A stretch of 64,000 nucleotides of DNA, from NCBI RefSeq assembly GCF_013009555.1, contig NZ_CP046176.1:5425501-5489500 (forward strand), in the 5' to 3' direction. Both the position numbers and the translations under genes were made by a program. The notes under the pieces are model-generated. The model saw only the letters and a list, made by a program, of their open reading frames with translations. It was not told the DNA's origin and searched no databases. This DNA is from Phocaeicola dorei. Its GTDB lineage: Bacteria > Bacteroidota > Bacteroidia > Bacteroidales > Bacteroidaceae. Of the stretch, positions 1 through 8,995 are shown in pieces (position 1 is the stretch's first letter; each line of letters begins with the position of its first letter).

Positions 1-81
1 TCTGCGCCGGTGTCATGCGGTAAAGGGAACCGTCCGGCCTGCGTTCCAGCGGCGGCAAGTCTTTATAGGGGTTATCTCTCA
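1..81 (-). CDS. N-terminal fragment of cysteine-rich VLP-type element protein (partial)
   Basis: The minus strand starts with ATG at 81 and reads MRDNPYKDLPPLERRPDGSL..., running off the window edge, so only 27 codons are visible. From memory this start matches small proteins of Gram-positive integrative elements that carry a cysteine-rich VLP domain. The cysteines themselves lie outside the window, so the assignment rests on the N-terminus alone. Its ATG overlaps the end of the upstream small frame (72-386), which suggests translational coupling if that frame is real. Function unknown. Confidence 0.45.
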
Positions 82-386
82 TGCGTTCCCTCCATTTTGC
101 TTTCCATTGCCGTTCTCCCCGAAAAGGTTTCCTGCCTCGTCGTCGCAAGCTGCGTATCGCTCGTTTCGCCGCAAGCGGCAAAACTCACTCGCTCCGCTGC
201 TCCTCCTCTCCCCACAAAGCCATGCGGCTTTGCGGGGGCCCCGACAATAGCGGCGTATTCCGGCGTTGGCACGCTCCCCGCAGCTTCGGGACGTTTTGTC
301 CCGAAGTGACCTCTGGACAAAGTGTCCAAAAGTCCGGCTCCTGGCGGTGCTTCCCCAGCCGTGGTATTCTCTTTTCGGACGGTCAT
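72..386 (-). CDS. Small hypothetical protein of the foreign block
   Basis: A 104-residue frame, proline/glycine/alanine rich, with no recognised domain. It overlaps the start of the next minus-strand gene by ten bases (stop TAA at 72-74, next ATG at 79-81), as in a coupled pair. It lies divergently from the XRE regulator at 553, with a ~130-bp intergenic region full of operator-like repeats between them. The composition is unusual and a frame open on both strands here could be chance, so confidence that it is translated is low. I cannot assign a function. Confidence 0.3.
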   Translation of the reverse strand: MTVRKENTTAGEAPPGAGLLDTLSRGHFGTKRPEAAGSVPTPEYAAIVGAPAKPHGFVGRGGAAERVSFAACGETSDTQLATTRQETFSGRTAMESKMEGTHER

Positions 387-436
387 TCTGTTTTCAAGGT
401 GCTGTCCATCGATGAACTACCCTAAGTCTACACGAA

Positions 437-513
437 AAAAATGCAAATCCCGGCTTTTTGCGAGAATTGCATTTTGATGAAGTTTACACTTTGGAAATTG
501 CATTTTTGCAATT
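437..513. promoter_or_regulatory. Operator-like repeats around the XRE-regulator promoter
   Basis: AATTGCATTTT occurs at 465-475 and again at 496-506, with a near-match in reverse orientation (AAAATGCAAAT) at 437-447. The second copy is part of a perfect inverted repeat, AATTGCA-TTTT-TGCAATT (496-513), lying between the -35 and -10 elements of the promoter at 498-525. A palindrome in a promoter spacer is a classic repressor site. The gene it serves encodes an XRE-type DNA-binding protein, so autoregulation and control of the divergent unit are the natural inference. Confidence 0.55.
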
Positions 514-525
514 ATCTTGTATAAT
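498..525 (+). promoter_or_regulatory. Sigma70-type promoter of the XRE regulator
   Basis: TTGCAT at 498-503 and TATAAT at 520-525, separated by 16 bp. This is the ordinary Gram-positive/enterobacterial form and not the Bacteroides TTTG/TAnnTTTG form used elsewhere in the window, which supports foreign origin. A strong ribosome-binding site, GGAGGAGG (536-543), follows. Confidence 0.6.
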
Positions 526-552
526 GGAAGTATGCGGAGGAGGTGCGTGTCT

Positions 553-1353
553 ATGGCTTTACCCGGAACACCCGGACAGCGGATTTCCGATTTATGCAAC
601 GGGAACCACATCACACAAAAGGAACTTGCGGAGAAGATAGGCGTTTCCGCTTCCCAATTGAGCCGCATTGTCAGCGGCGAAACAAGAACGGTAAGCAGTG
701 ATATTCTCATAGGTGTGGCAAAGGAATTTAAGGTATCGACAGACTACATACTGGGCTTGTCTACCGTGAGCGTCCGTAAAAGTTACGATATTTCTGAATT
801 AGGCTTGTCAGAGGGGGCCGTGAGGGGGCTTGTGACGGGTGCTGTTGATGTGCAAATCCTCAACCGTCTGTTGGAACACAGGAATTTTCCCAAGCTGATA
901 GATTTGATACGGATTTATTTTCAGGATACGGCGGCAAAGGGCATAACAGCAAGAAACCAGCTTATCGAGATGGCAACGGCTTCCCTGTCCGACCTGATGA
1001 AAGAACACCCGGAACACCGGGCAGAAGCGAAGCAGGATTTACAGCTTTTGAACGCCCAAAAGATGGGGGAACATGAAGCGGAGATTGAAAAAATCAAAAA
1101 TGTGTTCCTGGCTATCCTGCGGGACATTAAGAAAGACATAGACAACGGGGAACAGCCGGGAGAAGCTGTGACCGCCGCTATGTTCCAAGCCATGCGGGAC
1201 GCACTGGCGGAACAGAAACAAAAACCGCTTTCCATTGACGATGTAACGGCGATGATAGCCGGACAGATTGGACAGCTTGCGCCGATGGACGAGGAAACCG
1301 CCGACCTGTTTCAGCGGTTAGTAAAGAAAATGATTGAACAGGCAGAGAAATAA
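553..1353 (+). CDS. XRE-family helix-turn-helix transcriptional regulator
   Basis: A 266-residue protein. I chose ATG 553 over the longer in-frame start at 517 because GGAGGAGG (536-543) sits 9 nt upstream of 553 and because 517 precedes the -10 box. Residues ~8-62 form an XRE-type helix-turn-helix: QKELAEKIGVSASQLSRIVSGE is the recognition unit, followed by the usual STDYILGL. The rest (~80-266) is helical and charged and may serve as a sensor or oligomerisation region. Regulators of this build are common in Lachnospiraceae-type integrative elements. It probably represses its own promoter through the palindrome at 496-513. Target genes outside the window cannot be seen. Confidence 0.75.
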   Translation: MALPGTPGQRISDLCNGNHITQKELAEKIGVSASQLSRIVSGETRTVSSDILIGVAKEFKVSTDYILGLSTVSVRKSYDISELGLSEGAVRGLVTGAVDVQILNRLLEHRNFPKLIDLIRIYFQDTAAKGITARNQLIEMATASLSDLMKEHPEHRAEAKQDLQLLNAQKMGEHEAEIEKIKNVFLAILRDIKKDIDNGEQPGEAVTAAMFQAMRDALAEQKQKPLSIDDVTAMIAGQIGQLAPMDEETADLFQRLVKKMIEQAEK

Positions 1354-1373
1354 ATGTAGGAGAATATTAGAAA

Positions 1374-1568
1374 ATGGGAAAAAGCAACTCGTACTATATG
1401 CAGCTTCATGTAGAAGCACTGTTTACAATGAATGAAAAGAACGAACTTATGACTATAAGGGAACCATGGGACTCCACTTCACAGCCGGCTCCCCGCTTCT
1501 ATTTGACAAGACCACTTTACGAAAAACCACATACTTATTTTCGTGCTGACGTACCGAAAGAATTATGA
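1374..1568 (+). pseudogene. Short truncated-looking reading frame, foreign block
   Basis: 64 residues beginning MGKSNSYYMQLHVEALFTM, with GGAG about 11 nt upstream of ATG 1374. It has no recognised domain. It may be the N-terminal piece of a longer protein, perhaps an acetyltransferase-like family, cut off where the promoter of the next gene begins: the stop TGA at 1566-1568 abuts TATAAT at 1569-1574. It could equally be a genuine small protein. I do not assign a function. Confidence 0.35.
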
Positions 1569-1604
1569 TATAATGAGTTATCAACAAATCAAAATTTGTG
1601 GAGG
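1569..1604 (+). promoter_or_regulatory. -10 box and strong RBS of the P-loop kinase gene
   Basis: TATAAT at 1569-1574, with a weak -35 (GCTGAC, 1545-1550), followed by GGAGG at 1600-1604, ten bases before ATG 1615. The signal style is Gram-positive, unlike the Bacteroides genes that follow. Confidence 0.45.
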
Positions 1605-1614
1605 TAAAATATAG

Positions 1615-1971
1615 ATGAATCAAGGAAGAATTATTGTGATTACAGGCTCACCGGGGACAGGAAAAACAACAACTGCGTCAATTGTCGCAAAGGAATCAGA
1701 TATGGATAAATCAGTGCATATGCACACCGATGACTTTTTTCATTACTTAAGCAAAGGCGCAATACCACCACATTTGCCAGAATCCAACGAGCAAAATCTG
1801 GTTGTCATTGAAGCCTTTTTAGAAGCTGCAAAGCGATATGCTCGTGGCGGATATGATGTAATTGTAGATGGGATTGTCGGGCCATGGTTTTTGGAGCCAT
1901 GGAAAGCTCTTGTTCGGGAACATTATGAGGTGCATTATATTATTTTAAGGGCAAGTAAGAAGCTGTTTTGA
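1615..1971 (+). pseudogene. AAA/P-loop kinase-like ATP-binding protein, 3' end cut off by an IS
   Basis: The N-terminus carries a Walker A motif, GSPGTGKTT (residues ~11-19), followed by a HTDDF segment and DVIVDG, as in small nucleotide/antibiotic-kinase-like P-loop proteins. From memory related proteins run to roughly 170-180 residues; here only about 115 are native. The reading frame enters the IS end at ~1959 and the last residues (about KKLF) are IS-encoded. The rest of the gene is not found on the far side of the IS (from 2859), where the sequence looks like Bacteroides non-coding DNA. The gene is therefore dead, and the IS marks a junction as well as an insertion. Confidence 0.7.
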
Positions 1972-2858
1972 TTTCATTCGATAAATCTGTTAAGCATGAT
2001 TTGGATGAATGCAATCTGTACCATAGCTTCTGCGGTTTCAGCAAGGAATTCGTAATCGATGGTCAGCCTTCTGAAGTTTTCCAGCCATGAGAAAGAGCGT
2101 TCCACAATCCAGCGTTTGGGCAGTACCTGAAATTTGGATGGACATTCGTCCGGTCTGAGTACGACCTCCAATATCCATCCGAATTTCTTCTTGACCCAAT
2201 CAGCCAAATCTCCCCTGTAGCCTCCGTCCGCCAGGATTTTCACCAAACGCGGAAATTTATAAGCGAGTTTTTCTATGGCTTGTGGGGCGCCCTTGCTGTC
2301 ATGCAGGTTGGCCTCATGGATTGCGACGGCTAACGGAAGGCCAAGCGTATCGACAATGATGTGCTCTTTCCGTCCTTTGATTTTCTTGTTCCCGTCTATA
2401 CCACGGTCTGAATCAACATGATGGGAAGTCTTTACGCTTCTGGAATCCATGATGCCAAGACTGGGACTTTCCTGCCGTCCTGCCTGTTTACGGATGAAAG
2501 CGTGCAAGGTATCCATCACTTCTTCAAACACGCCTTCAAGCTTCCATTTACGGAAGTAGTAATAGACGGTTTGCCAAGGGGCGAAGTCAGAAGGAAGCAT
2601 ACGCCACTGGCAGCCGGTCTTGTTGATATAAAGGATGGCATTCATTATCTCTTTAAGCGAATGTTTTCGGTTCCTCGCTTGCGGCTCTAAAATATTTTTT
2701 ATAACTTGCCACTGTTTTTCAGTCAGGTCGGTTGGATACTGTGTCATAACTTTATTGTTTGGTACCTTTAAAGATATAACATTTTTCCAATTGACCGGCT
2801 GATTCTGAATTGTATGTAGCCCTATAACATTATTCTTAAATCAATTCAAAACAGTTTC
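1959..2858 (-). mobile_element. IS5-family insertion sequence (~900 bp)
   Basis: One transposase gene lies between imperfect terminal inverted repeats. The left end begins GAAGCTGTTTTGATTTCATT at ~1959; the right end, read on the minus strand from 2858, begins GAAACTGTTTTGAATTGATT. Flanking bases are ...AAGTAA on the left and TATATTG on the right, so there is no clear target-site duplication. The left flank is foreign-block coding sequence and the right flank is not its continuation. That fits an IS-mediated deletion, recombination between two IS copies, or an assembly join. Confidence 0.8.
1974..2747 (-). CDS. IS5-family DDE transposase
   Basis: 257 residues, full length for a single-frame IS5-type transposase. 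The N-terminal region (LTEKQWQVIKNIL, then CQWRMLP and WQTVYYYFRKW) is the usual DUF4096-like DNA-binding part. The DDE catalytic residues appear as the D in IMDSRSVKT (~residue 101), the D in ILADGGYRGD (~173) and the E in WIVERSFSW (~218). It catalyses excision and insertion of the element bounded by the inverted repeats at ~1959 and ~2858. The gene is intact, so the element may be active. Confidence 0.9.
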   Translation of the reverse strand: MTQYPTDLTEKQWQVIKNILEPQARNRKHSLKEIMNAILYINKTGCQWRMLPSDFAPWQTVYYYFRKWKLEGVFEEVMDTLHAFIRKQAGRQESPSLGIMDSRSVKTSHHVDSDRGIDGNKKIKGRKEHIIVDTLGLPLAVAIHEANLHDSKGAPQAIEKLAYKFPRLVKILADGGYRGDLADWVKKKFGWILEVVLRPDECPSKFQVLPKRWIVERSFSWLENFRRLTIDYEFLAETAEAMVQIAFIQIMLNRFIE

Positions 2859-2956
2859 TATATTGCCGGATACATTTTTTCAATTTATTCCAAAGATACA
2901 CCAAATCCCGTTTTCAAAGACTTTTTATAATTGAAGATAAATAAAGAACCCCGGCA

Positions 2957-2990
2957 AAGAGAGCGGATGTCCCGATTTCATCCTCTTTTT
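2957..2990 (+). terminator. Orphan rho-independent terminator
   Basis: AGAGA..GGATG (about 2958-2969) pairs with CATCC.TCTTT (2979-2988), followed by a T-run. It reads on the + strand, yet no + strand gene precedes it up to the IS. It may be the terminator of a chromosomal gene removed when the IS junction formed. Apart from this and the IS end, 2748-3088 shows no gene. Confidence 0.45.
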
Positions 2991-3088
2991 TGCTTCATCA
3001 GACAGATTAATTCTCTAAATAATTGATTAGCAAACAGAAAATCATTAAATTTGTCCCATCAATTGAAATTACGTAATTATCATTTAAG

Positions 3089-4537
3089 ATGAAGGAAGAA
3101 TTCGAGCTAATCGCCAAGACTTTCCAGGGACTGGAAGAAGTACTGGCAAAAGAACTCACCGAGCTGGGAGCCAGCAATATAGAAATAGGAAGACGCATGG
3201 TAGCCTTTATGGGCGATAAAGAAATGATGTATAAGGCAAACTTCTGCCTGCGTACTGCCATCCGCATCCTGAAACCCATTAAACATTTTGAGGCGAAGAA
3301 TGCCGACGAAGTTTACGAAGCTATCAAAACCATTGCATGGGAAAACTTCTTGGATAAAGATAAAAGTTTTGCCGTAGACGCTGTGGTTTTCTCGAACGAA
3401 TTCCGTCACTCCAAGTTCGTGGCCTATAAAGTAAAAGATGCCATTGTGGACTATTTCCGTGAAAAGACAGGAGAGCGCCCCTCGGTACGCATCAACCATC
3501 CCGATGTGGCACTGAACATCCATATAGCCGAAGATAAATGTACTCTGTCACTAGATAGCTCGGGTGAGTCACTCCACCGCCGGGGTTATCGCCAGGAAGC
3601 CGTAGAAGCTCCTTTGAATGAGGTACTGGCAGCCGGTATGATCCTGATGACCGGATGGAAAGGCGAATGTGATTTGATAGACCCGATGTGCGGTTCAGGA
3701 ACAATCCCTATCGAAGCCGCCCTGATAGCACGTAACATCGCTCCCGGCGTATTCCGCAAGGAGTTCGCTTTTGAAAAGTGGAACGATTTTGATCAGGAAC
3801 TATTTGACCGCATCTACAATGACGACTCACAGGAACGTGAGTTCACACATAAAATTTTTGGATATGACAACAATCCGAAAGCAAATGAAATCGCCACTCA
3901 CAATGTGAAAGCAGCCGGACTGAGCAAGGAAATTATCTTAAAAATCCAACCGTTCCAGCAATTTGAGCAACCCAAAGAAAAAAGCATCATCATCACCAAC
4001 CCTCCTTATGGAGAACGTATCTCAACCAATGACTTGCTGGGCCTGTATCAAATGATAGGCGAACGTCTGAAACACTCTTTCACCGGCAATGATGCATGGG
4101 TACTAAGTTACCGTGAAGAATGTTTTGACCAGATTGGTTTAAAGCCTTCTATAAAAATTCCCCTGTTCAACGGTTCGTTGGAATGCGAATTCCGCAAATA
4201 CCAATTATTCGACGGCAAATTCAAAGAATTCCGTAGTGAAAATGCCGATCGGGAGTTCAAGCCCCGCCGAGAAGAAATCCGTCCGCGCCGTAACACGGAA
4301 AAAGTAGAATATGGAGAACGCAGAGAACATCGTAGTTTTGACAACAGACGTGAAGGACACGGAGAGTACAAAGGAGGAGAGCGCAGAGAAAGACGCTCTT
4401 TTGATGACAAACGTGAGAGACGTGGCGATTTCAAAAGAGGAGAACACCGCAACTTTGGTGACAAACGTGAAGGCCGCGACAATTTCAAAAGCAGCCCCCG
4501 TAAATTTGACGACAATAAGGAAAAGACAGAAGAATAA
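3089..4537 (+). CDS. rlmL: THUMP-domain 23S rRNA guanine-N2 methyltransferase, RlmL-like
   Basis: 482 residues. Residues ~1-155 form the RNA-binding THUMP region. The class I methyltransferase follows, with the SAM loop DPMCGSGTIPIEAA (~200-213) and the catalytic NPPYGER (~305-311), the motif of exocyclic-amine methylation. Family knowledge points to N2-methylation of a guanosine in 23S rRNA (RlmL N-half type); this protein lacks the second RlmK methyltransferase domain found in Escherichia coli. The last ~90 residues are a highly charged tail with repeats of the type GERREHRSFDNRRE, about ten residues each, probably disordered and RNA-binding. It is first gene of a tight operon, 6 nt before the next gene. 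Confidence 0.85.
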   Translation: MKEEFELIAKTFQGLEEVLAKELTELGASNIEIGRRMVAFMGDKEMMYKANFCLRTAIRILKPIKHFEAKNADEVYEAIKTIAWENFLDKDKSFAVDAVVFSNEFRHSKFVAYKVKDAIVDYFREKTGERPSVRINHPDVALNIHIAEDKCTLSLDSSGESLHRRGYRQEAVEAPLNEVLAAGMILMTGWKGECDLIDPMCGSGTIPIEAALIARNIAPGVFRKEFAFEKWNDFDQELFDRIYNDDSQEREFTHKIFGYDNNPKANEIATHNVKAAGLSKEIILKIQPFQQFEQPKEKSIIITNPPYGERISTNDLLGLYQMIGERLKHSFTGNDAWVLSYREECFDQIGLKPSIKIPLFNGSLECEFRKYQLFDGKFKEFRSENADREFKPRREEIRPRRNTEKVEYGERREHRSFDNRREGHGEYKGGERRERRSFDDKRERRGDFKRGEHRNFGDKREGRDNFKSSPRKFDDNKEKTEE

Positions 4538-4543
4538 ACAGTT

Positions 4544-6757
4544 ATGAGAAAATTAATCAATCTGATCGCCTTATTAATCATGGCTTCATCTGTAACATGG
4601 GCACAAGACAAGAAAAGTTTCACACTGGAAGACTTGATGCCGGGAGGAAACAATTACTATAACCTGCTTCCACAGAATCTGTATGGTTTGCAATGGTGGG
4701 GGGATGTATGCATCAACGCCGACATAGAAGAGGTAAAAACCATCCATCCGGCAAATGGAAAGGAAAACGTACTTATCACTTTGCAGGAAGTGAATGAACT
4801 GTTGGCAAACAAGAAATTAGGGAAAATCAACCACTTCAGAAATGTATCTTTCCCATACGCTGAAAAGATGATGTTGGTAAATACCACATCCAATAAAGTG
4901 CTGATCGATTTAACTAAAAAGGAAATAATATGGAGTCAGCCTCTCTCTCCTAAAGCCGCCAACCAGGACTGGAACAAGGAAAGCCGTTCATTGGCTTATA
5001 CCCTTGACAACAATCTGTTTGTAACGACTGCCGACGGGAAAACACAACAAGTCACCGATGAACCGAAAGGCATCGTATGCGGACAAAGCGTACACCGTCA
5101 GGAATTTGGTATCTCAAAAGGTACTTTCTGGAGTCCGAAAGGAAATCTGCTTGCTTTCTACCGTATGGACGAGAGCATGGTAACCGATTATCCACAAGTA
5201 AATACCTCCACCCGCATAGCGACACTGGAGCCGGACAAGTACCCGATGGCAGGAATGACCAGCCACAAAGTGACTGTCGGCATCTACAATCCGGCTACCC
5301 AAAAAACAGTTTATCTGAAAGCCGGAGACCCCACCGACCGTTATTTCACCAATATCAGCTGGAGTCCTGACGAAAAAAGCGTTTATGTCATTGAACTGAA
5401 CCGTGACCAGAACCATGCCCTGCTATGCTGCTATGATGCGGAAACAGGAGAGCCACTGAAAAATAACCCCCTTTACGAAGAGGAGCATACTAAATATGTA
5501 GAACCTCAACATCCCATTGTCTTTCTGCCTTGGGACCACACGAAGTTTATCTATCAGAGCCAGCGCGACGGCTACAACCATCTTTACCTGATGGACACCA
5601 AGACTTCCATATATCCGGAATCACATGGAGCCGCGGCCGAAGGTTCTTACCGGGAAAGCTACAAAACCAGACAGCTTACCCAAGGCAACTGGGTAGTACA
5701 AAACATCCTCGGATTCAATGAAAAGACCAAGGAAGTCATCATCATGAGCACAGAGGTTTCCCCTTTGCAGAGCAACGCATACGCTGTGAATGTAAAGACA
5801 GGCAAACGCCGCCTCATCGGCAATAAAGATGGTATGCATCATGTACAACTATCCGGTAGCGGCAACTATGTAATAGACAATTATACTTCTTTCACCATTC
5901 CCCGGAATATCGAGATCGTTCCCACTTCCGGAAAGGAAAAGACTGTCAGCCTGTTGACAGCTACCAATCCGATGGAAGCATACAATATGCCCGAAATCAC
6001 CGTCGGTACCCTCAAGGCTGCCGACGGCAAGACCGACTTATACTACCGCCTGATAAAACCGGTAAATTTTGACCCAAACAAAAAATACCCGGCCGTAGTC
6101 TACGTGTATGGCGGTCCACATGCCCAGCTAATCCACAACAACCGCAACTATGACGCCCGCGGATGGGATATTTACATGGCACAACTGGGTTACGTCATGC
6201 TGACCGTTGACAACCGGGGCAGTGACAACCGGGGACTGGAATTTGAGAACTGTACGTTCCGCCAATTAGGAACCGAAGAGATGAAAGACCAAGTGAAAGG
6301 AGTGGATTTCTTAAAATCGTTGGGTTATGTGGACAATAACCGCATTGGCGTACACGGTTGGAGTTTCGGTGGTTTCATGACCACCAACTTGATGCTGACT
6401 TACCCCGAGTTATTCAAAGTAGGAGTAGCCGGCGGCCCTGTCATCGACTGGGCTTACTACGAAGTAATGTACGGCGAACGCTACATGGATACTCCACAAA
6501 CCAACCCCGAAGGCTACAAGAACGCCAACCTGAAGCTGAGAGCCGGAAATCTGAAAGGACGCCTGGAAGTGATCATTGGCGCCAATGACCCCACTTGTGT
6601 CCCTCAGCACAGCATCAGTTTCCTCCGTGCCTGCATTGATGCCGGGACCCAACCCGATTTCTTTATGTATCCGGGCGACGGCCATAATATGTTCGGACGC
6701 GATCGTGTCCACTTGTATGAACGCATTACACGCTATTTTGAAGACCATTTAAAATAA
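4544..6757 (+). CDS. S9-family dipeptidyl peptidase IV, periplasmic/secreted
   Basis: 737 residues with a signal peptide ending near SSVTWA-QDK. The N-terminal two thirds is a DPP-IV beta-propeller (WSPKGNLLAFYRMDE, WSPDEKSVYV). The C-terminal alpha/beta hydrolase has the nucleophile elbow GWSFGG (Ser607), Asp682 in GANDP and His714 in DGHNMF, so the Ser-Asp-His triad is complete. The family cleaves X-Pro or X-Ala dipeptides from peptide N-termini, feeding peptide uptake in Bacteroidales. It lies in an operon with rlmL and purD, 15 nt before purD; that context is conserved housekeeping and not a clue to function. Confidence 0.9.
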   Translation: MRKLINLIALLIMASSVTWAQDKKSFTLEDLMPGGNNYYNLLPQNLYGLQWWGDVCINADIEEVKTIHPANGKENVLITLQEVNELLANKKLGKINHFRNVSFPYAEKMMLVNTTSNKVLIDLTKKEIIWSQPLSPKAANQDWNKESRSLAYTLDNNLFVTTADGKTQQVTDEPKGIVCGQSVHRQEFGISKGTFWSPKGNLLAFYRMDESMVTDYPQVNTSTRIATLEPDKYPMAGMTSHKVTVGIYNPATQKTVYLKAGDPTDRYFTNISWSPDEKSVYVIELNRDQNHALLCCYDAETGEPLKNNPLYEEEHTKYVEPQHPIVFLPWDHTKFIYQSQRDGYNHLYLMDTKTSIYPESHGAAAEGSYRESYKTRQLTQGNWVVQNILGFNEKTKEVIIMSTEVSPLQSNAYAVNVKTGKRRLIGNKDGMHHVQLSGSGNYVIDNYTSFTIPRNIEIVPTSGKEKTVSLLTATNPMEAYNMPEITVGTLKAADGKTDLYYRLIKPVNFDPNKKYPAVVYVYGGPHAQLIHNNRNYDARGWDIYMAQLGYVMLTVDNRGSDNRGLEFENCTFRQLGTEEMKDQVKGVDFLKSLGYVDNNRIGVHGWSFGGFMTTNLMLTYPELFKVGVAGGPVIDWAYYEVMYGERYMDTPQTNPEGYKNANLKLRAGNLKGRLEVIIGANDPTCVPQHSISFLRACIDAGTQPDFFMYPGDGHNMFGRDRVHLYERITRYFEDHLK

Positions 6758-6772
6758 ACAAAAGATAAGATT

Positions 6773-8041
6773 ATGAAACTGTTGCTATTAGGCTCAGGCG
6801 GACGTGAACACGCCCTGGCATGGAAGATTGCTCAAAGTCCCAAAATTGAGAAACTATATATCGCTCCGGGAAATGCCGGCACAAGTAATGTAGGCGAGAA
6901 TGTAGCGATTAAAGCAGATGACTTTACAGCAATCAGGGAGTTTGTAGTAAAGAATAATATAGATATGGTAGTGGTAGGTCCCGAAGACCCGTTAGTCAAA
7001 GGAATCTATGATTATTTCAAAAAAGATGAAGCGCTGAAAAACATTCCTGTTATCGGGCCTTCAAAAGCAGGTGCGGTACTGGAAGGCAGCAAGGAGTTCG
7101 CCAAAGGCTTCATGCAACGCCATAACATCCCGACAGCCGGTTACAAAAGTATCACTGCCGCAAATCTGGAAGAAGGATTAGCCTTTCTGGAAACATTGGA
7201 AGCTCCATACGTACTGAAAGCCGACGGTCTTTGCGCCGGAAAAGGCGTACTGATTCTTCCCACCTTGGAAGAAGCCAAGAAAGAATTGAAAAAAATGCTG
7301 AGCGGAATGTTCGGTAACGCTTCCGCCACCGTAGTGATTGAAGAATTCCTGAGCGGTATAGAATGTTCCGTATTCGTTCTGACCGATGGAAAAAACTACA
7401 AGATTCTGCCCGAAGCAAAAGACTACAAACGCATCGGCGAAGGCGACAAAGGGCTGAACACCGGTGGTATGGGTAGTGTATCTCCTGTTCCGTTTGCCGA
7501 CAAAGCATGGATGAAAAAAGTGGAAGACCGTATCATCCGCCCCACAGTAGAAGGACTGGCAGCAGAAGGCATCGACTATAAAGGCTTTATTTTCTTCGGC
7601 CTAATTAATGTAAAGGGCGAACCGATGGTCATTGAATACAATGTACGCATGGGCGACCCGGAAACGGAAAGTGTCATGCTGCGCATCAAGAGTGACTTGG
7701 TGGAACTGCTTGAAGGAGTGGCAACAGGCAATCTGAATGAAAAAGTCTTGGAGATAGACCCCCGTTCGGCAGTATGCGTCATGCTGGTATCCGGCGGATA
7801 TCCGGAGCATTATGACAAGGGATTTGCCATCAGCGGAATAGAAGAGATTGAAAACAGCATTGTATTCCATGCAGGAACGGCACTGAAAGACGGCCAGGTA
7901 GTCACTAGCGGCGGGCGTGTCATTGCAGTCAGCTCCTACGGCGCCAATAAAGAAGAAGCCTTGGCACAATCATTCACCAATGCGAAGAAAATCAATTTCG
8001 ACAAGAAATATTTCCGTTCTGATATTGGATTCGACCTGTAA
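6773..8041 (+). CDS. purD: Phosphoribosylamine-glycine ligase (GARS)
   Basis: 422 residues, the normal length. It joins phosphoribosylamine and glycine with ATP, step two of purine synthesis, in the cytosol. The start is typical ([18 protein letters not shown]), followed by the ATP-grasp signatures [12 protein letters not shown] (~144-155), [13 protein letters not shown] (~229-241) and the metal-binding RMGDPETES (~290). Nothing is missing. It is third in the operon, 18 nt upstream of the membrane-protein gene. Confidence 0.95.
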   Translation: MKLLLLGSGGREHALAWKIAQSPKIEKLYIAPGNAGTSNVGENVAIKADDFTAIREFVVKNNIDMVVVGPEDPLVKGIYDYFKKDEALKNIPVIGPSKAGAVLEGSKEFAKGFMQRHNIPTAGYKSITAANLEEGLAFLETLEAPYVLKADGLCAGKGVLILPTLEEAKKELKKMLSGMFGNASATVVIEEFLSGIECSVFVLTDGKNYKILPEAKDYKRIGEGDKGLNTGGMGSVSPVPFADKAWMKKVEDRIIRPTVEGLAAEGIDYKGFIFFGLINVKGEPMVIEYNVRMGDPETESVMLRIKSDLVELLEGVATGNLNEKVLEIDPRSAVCVMLVSGGYPEHYDKGFAISGIEEIENSIVFHAGTALKDGQVVTSGGRVIAVSSYGANKEEALAQSFTNAKKINFDKKYFRSDIGFDL

Positions 8042-8059
8042 TCAGCGGACTATTAACCC

Positions 8060-8995
8060 ATGGCAGGCTATGACAAATTCCAGACAGATATGGCAAAGGG
8101 AAGATTCACCTTCCCTGTTGCCATCCTTATATGCCTGCTTCTCCGGATCATCACCGGCAATGAATGGCAGGATGTAATCAATTTGCTAGTCTGTGCTTTG
8201 ACTGCTTATCTGCTGATCGAGATAAACACCGCCTTCACGCTGATACGGACACGCAGTACCTTGCATGTCAGCTTTTACATATTCCTGTCCACAACCTGTC
8301 TGTTTCTGCATTCCTTCCAGTATGCCGTTTTTGTGCCGCTCGCCTTTCTGATCGCTACTTCCCAATTATTCAGTAGCTACGAATCTCCCTATCCGGCGGG
8401 AAGTATATTCCACGCTTTCTTTTTCATCGGACTGGGAAGCCTGTTGTTTCCACAGTTACTTTATTTTGTACCTCTGTTCTATTTGGGAATGATTAGTTTC
8501 AGATCCCTGTCACTCAAAAGTTTCTTTGCCGGGCTTACAGGACTCTGTATGCCCTACTGGCTCTTTTTCGGTTACGCGTTCTATTACGACAAAATGAATC
8601 TCTTCTATCACCCTTTACAGGAGCTTATTCATTTTCAACCCATCAGTTATGGGACATTAGGAATGGACAGGATCATATCCTGTGGAATCATCACCTTGAT
8701 ATCACTGGTCAGCAGCGTGCATTATTTCCATGTTTCTTATTTAGATAAGGTGCGCACGCGTATATTCCTTTCTTTCCTGATCACCGTTGAAGCCTGGATT
8801 TATTTACTGGGTATCTTACAGCCACAGCATTTCGACATCCTGTTACAGATGCAAATCATTGTAGGGTCCATTTTAACAGGACATTTATTTACTTTAACCC
8901 ACAACCGCTTTACCGGCATCTTTTTCATCATTACATTTGTTCTATTAATAGTTCTAACTATATACAATTTATGGATGCAATTCTTCAATTCCTGA
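8060..8995 (+). CDS. Polytopic membrane protein of unknown function
   Basis: 311 residues with about eight hydrophobic segments spread over the whole length (for example FPVAILICLLLRIITG near the N-terminus and FIITFVLLIVLTIYNLWM at the C-terminus). I see no catalytic or transport motif. It sits between purD and the yqaA-like gene and overlaps the latter by 25 bp (8971-8995), so the two are translated together. The overlap with another small membrane protein suggests a shared envelope role, but that is inference. I do not recognise the family. Confidence 0.75.
   Translation: MAGYDKFQTDMAKGRFTFPVAILICLLLRIITGNEWQDVINLLVCALTAYLLIEINTAFTLIRTRSTLHVSFYIFLSTTCLFLHSFQYAVFVPLAFLIATSQLFSSYESPYPAGSIFHAFFFIGLGSLLFPQLLYFVPLFYLGMISFRSLSLKSFFAGLTGLCMPYWLFFGYAFYYDKMNLFYHPLQELIHFQPISYGTLGMDRIISCGIITLISLVSSVHYFHVSYLDKVRTRIFLSFLITVEAWIYLLGILQPQHFDILLQMQIIVGSILTGHLFTLTHNRFTGIFFIITFVLLIVLTIYNLWMQFFNS

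Noticed and set aside
10..425. + strand frames at the left edge
   Set aside because: They overlap the minus-strand small frame and the start of the partial cysteine-rich VLP-type gene, and their products look like shadow translation.
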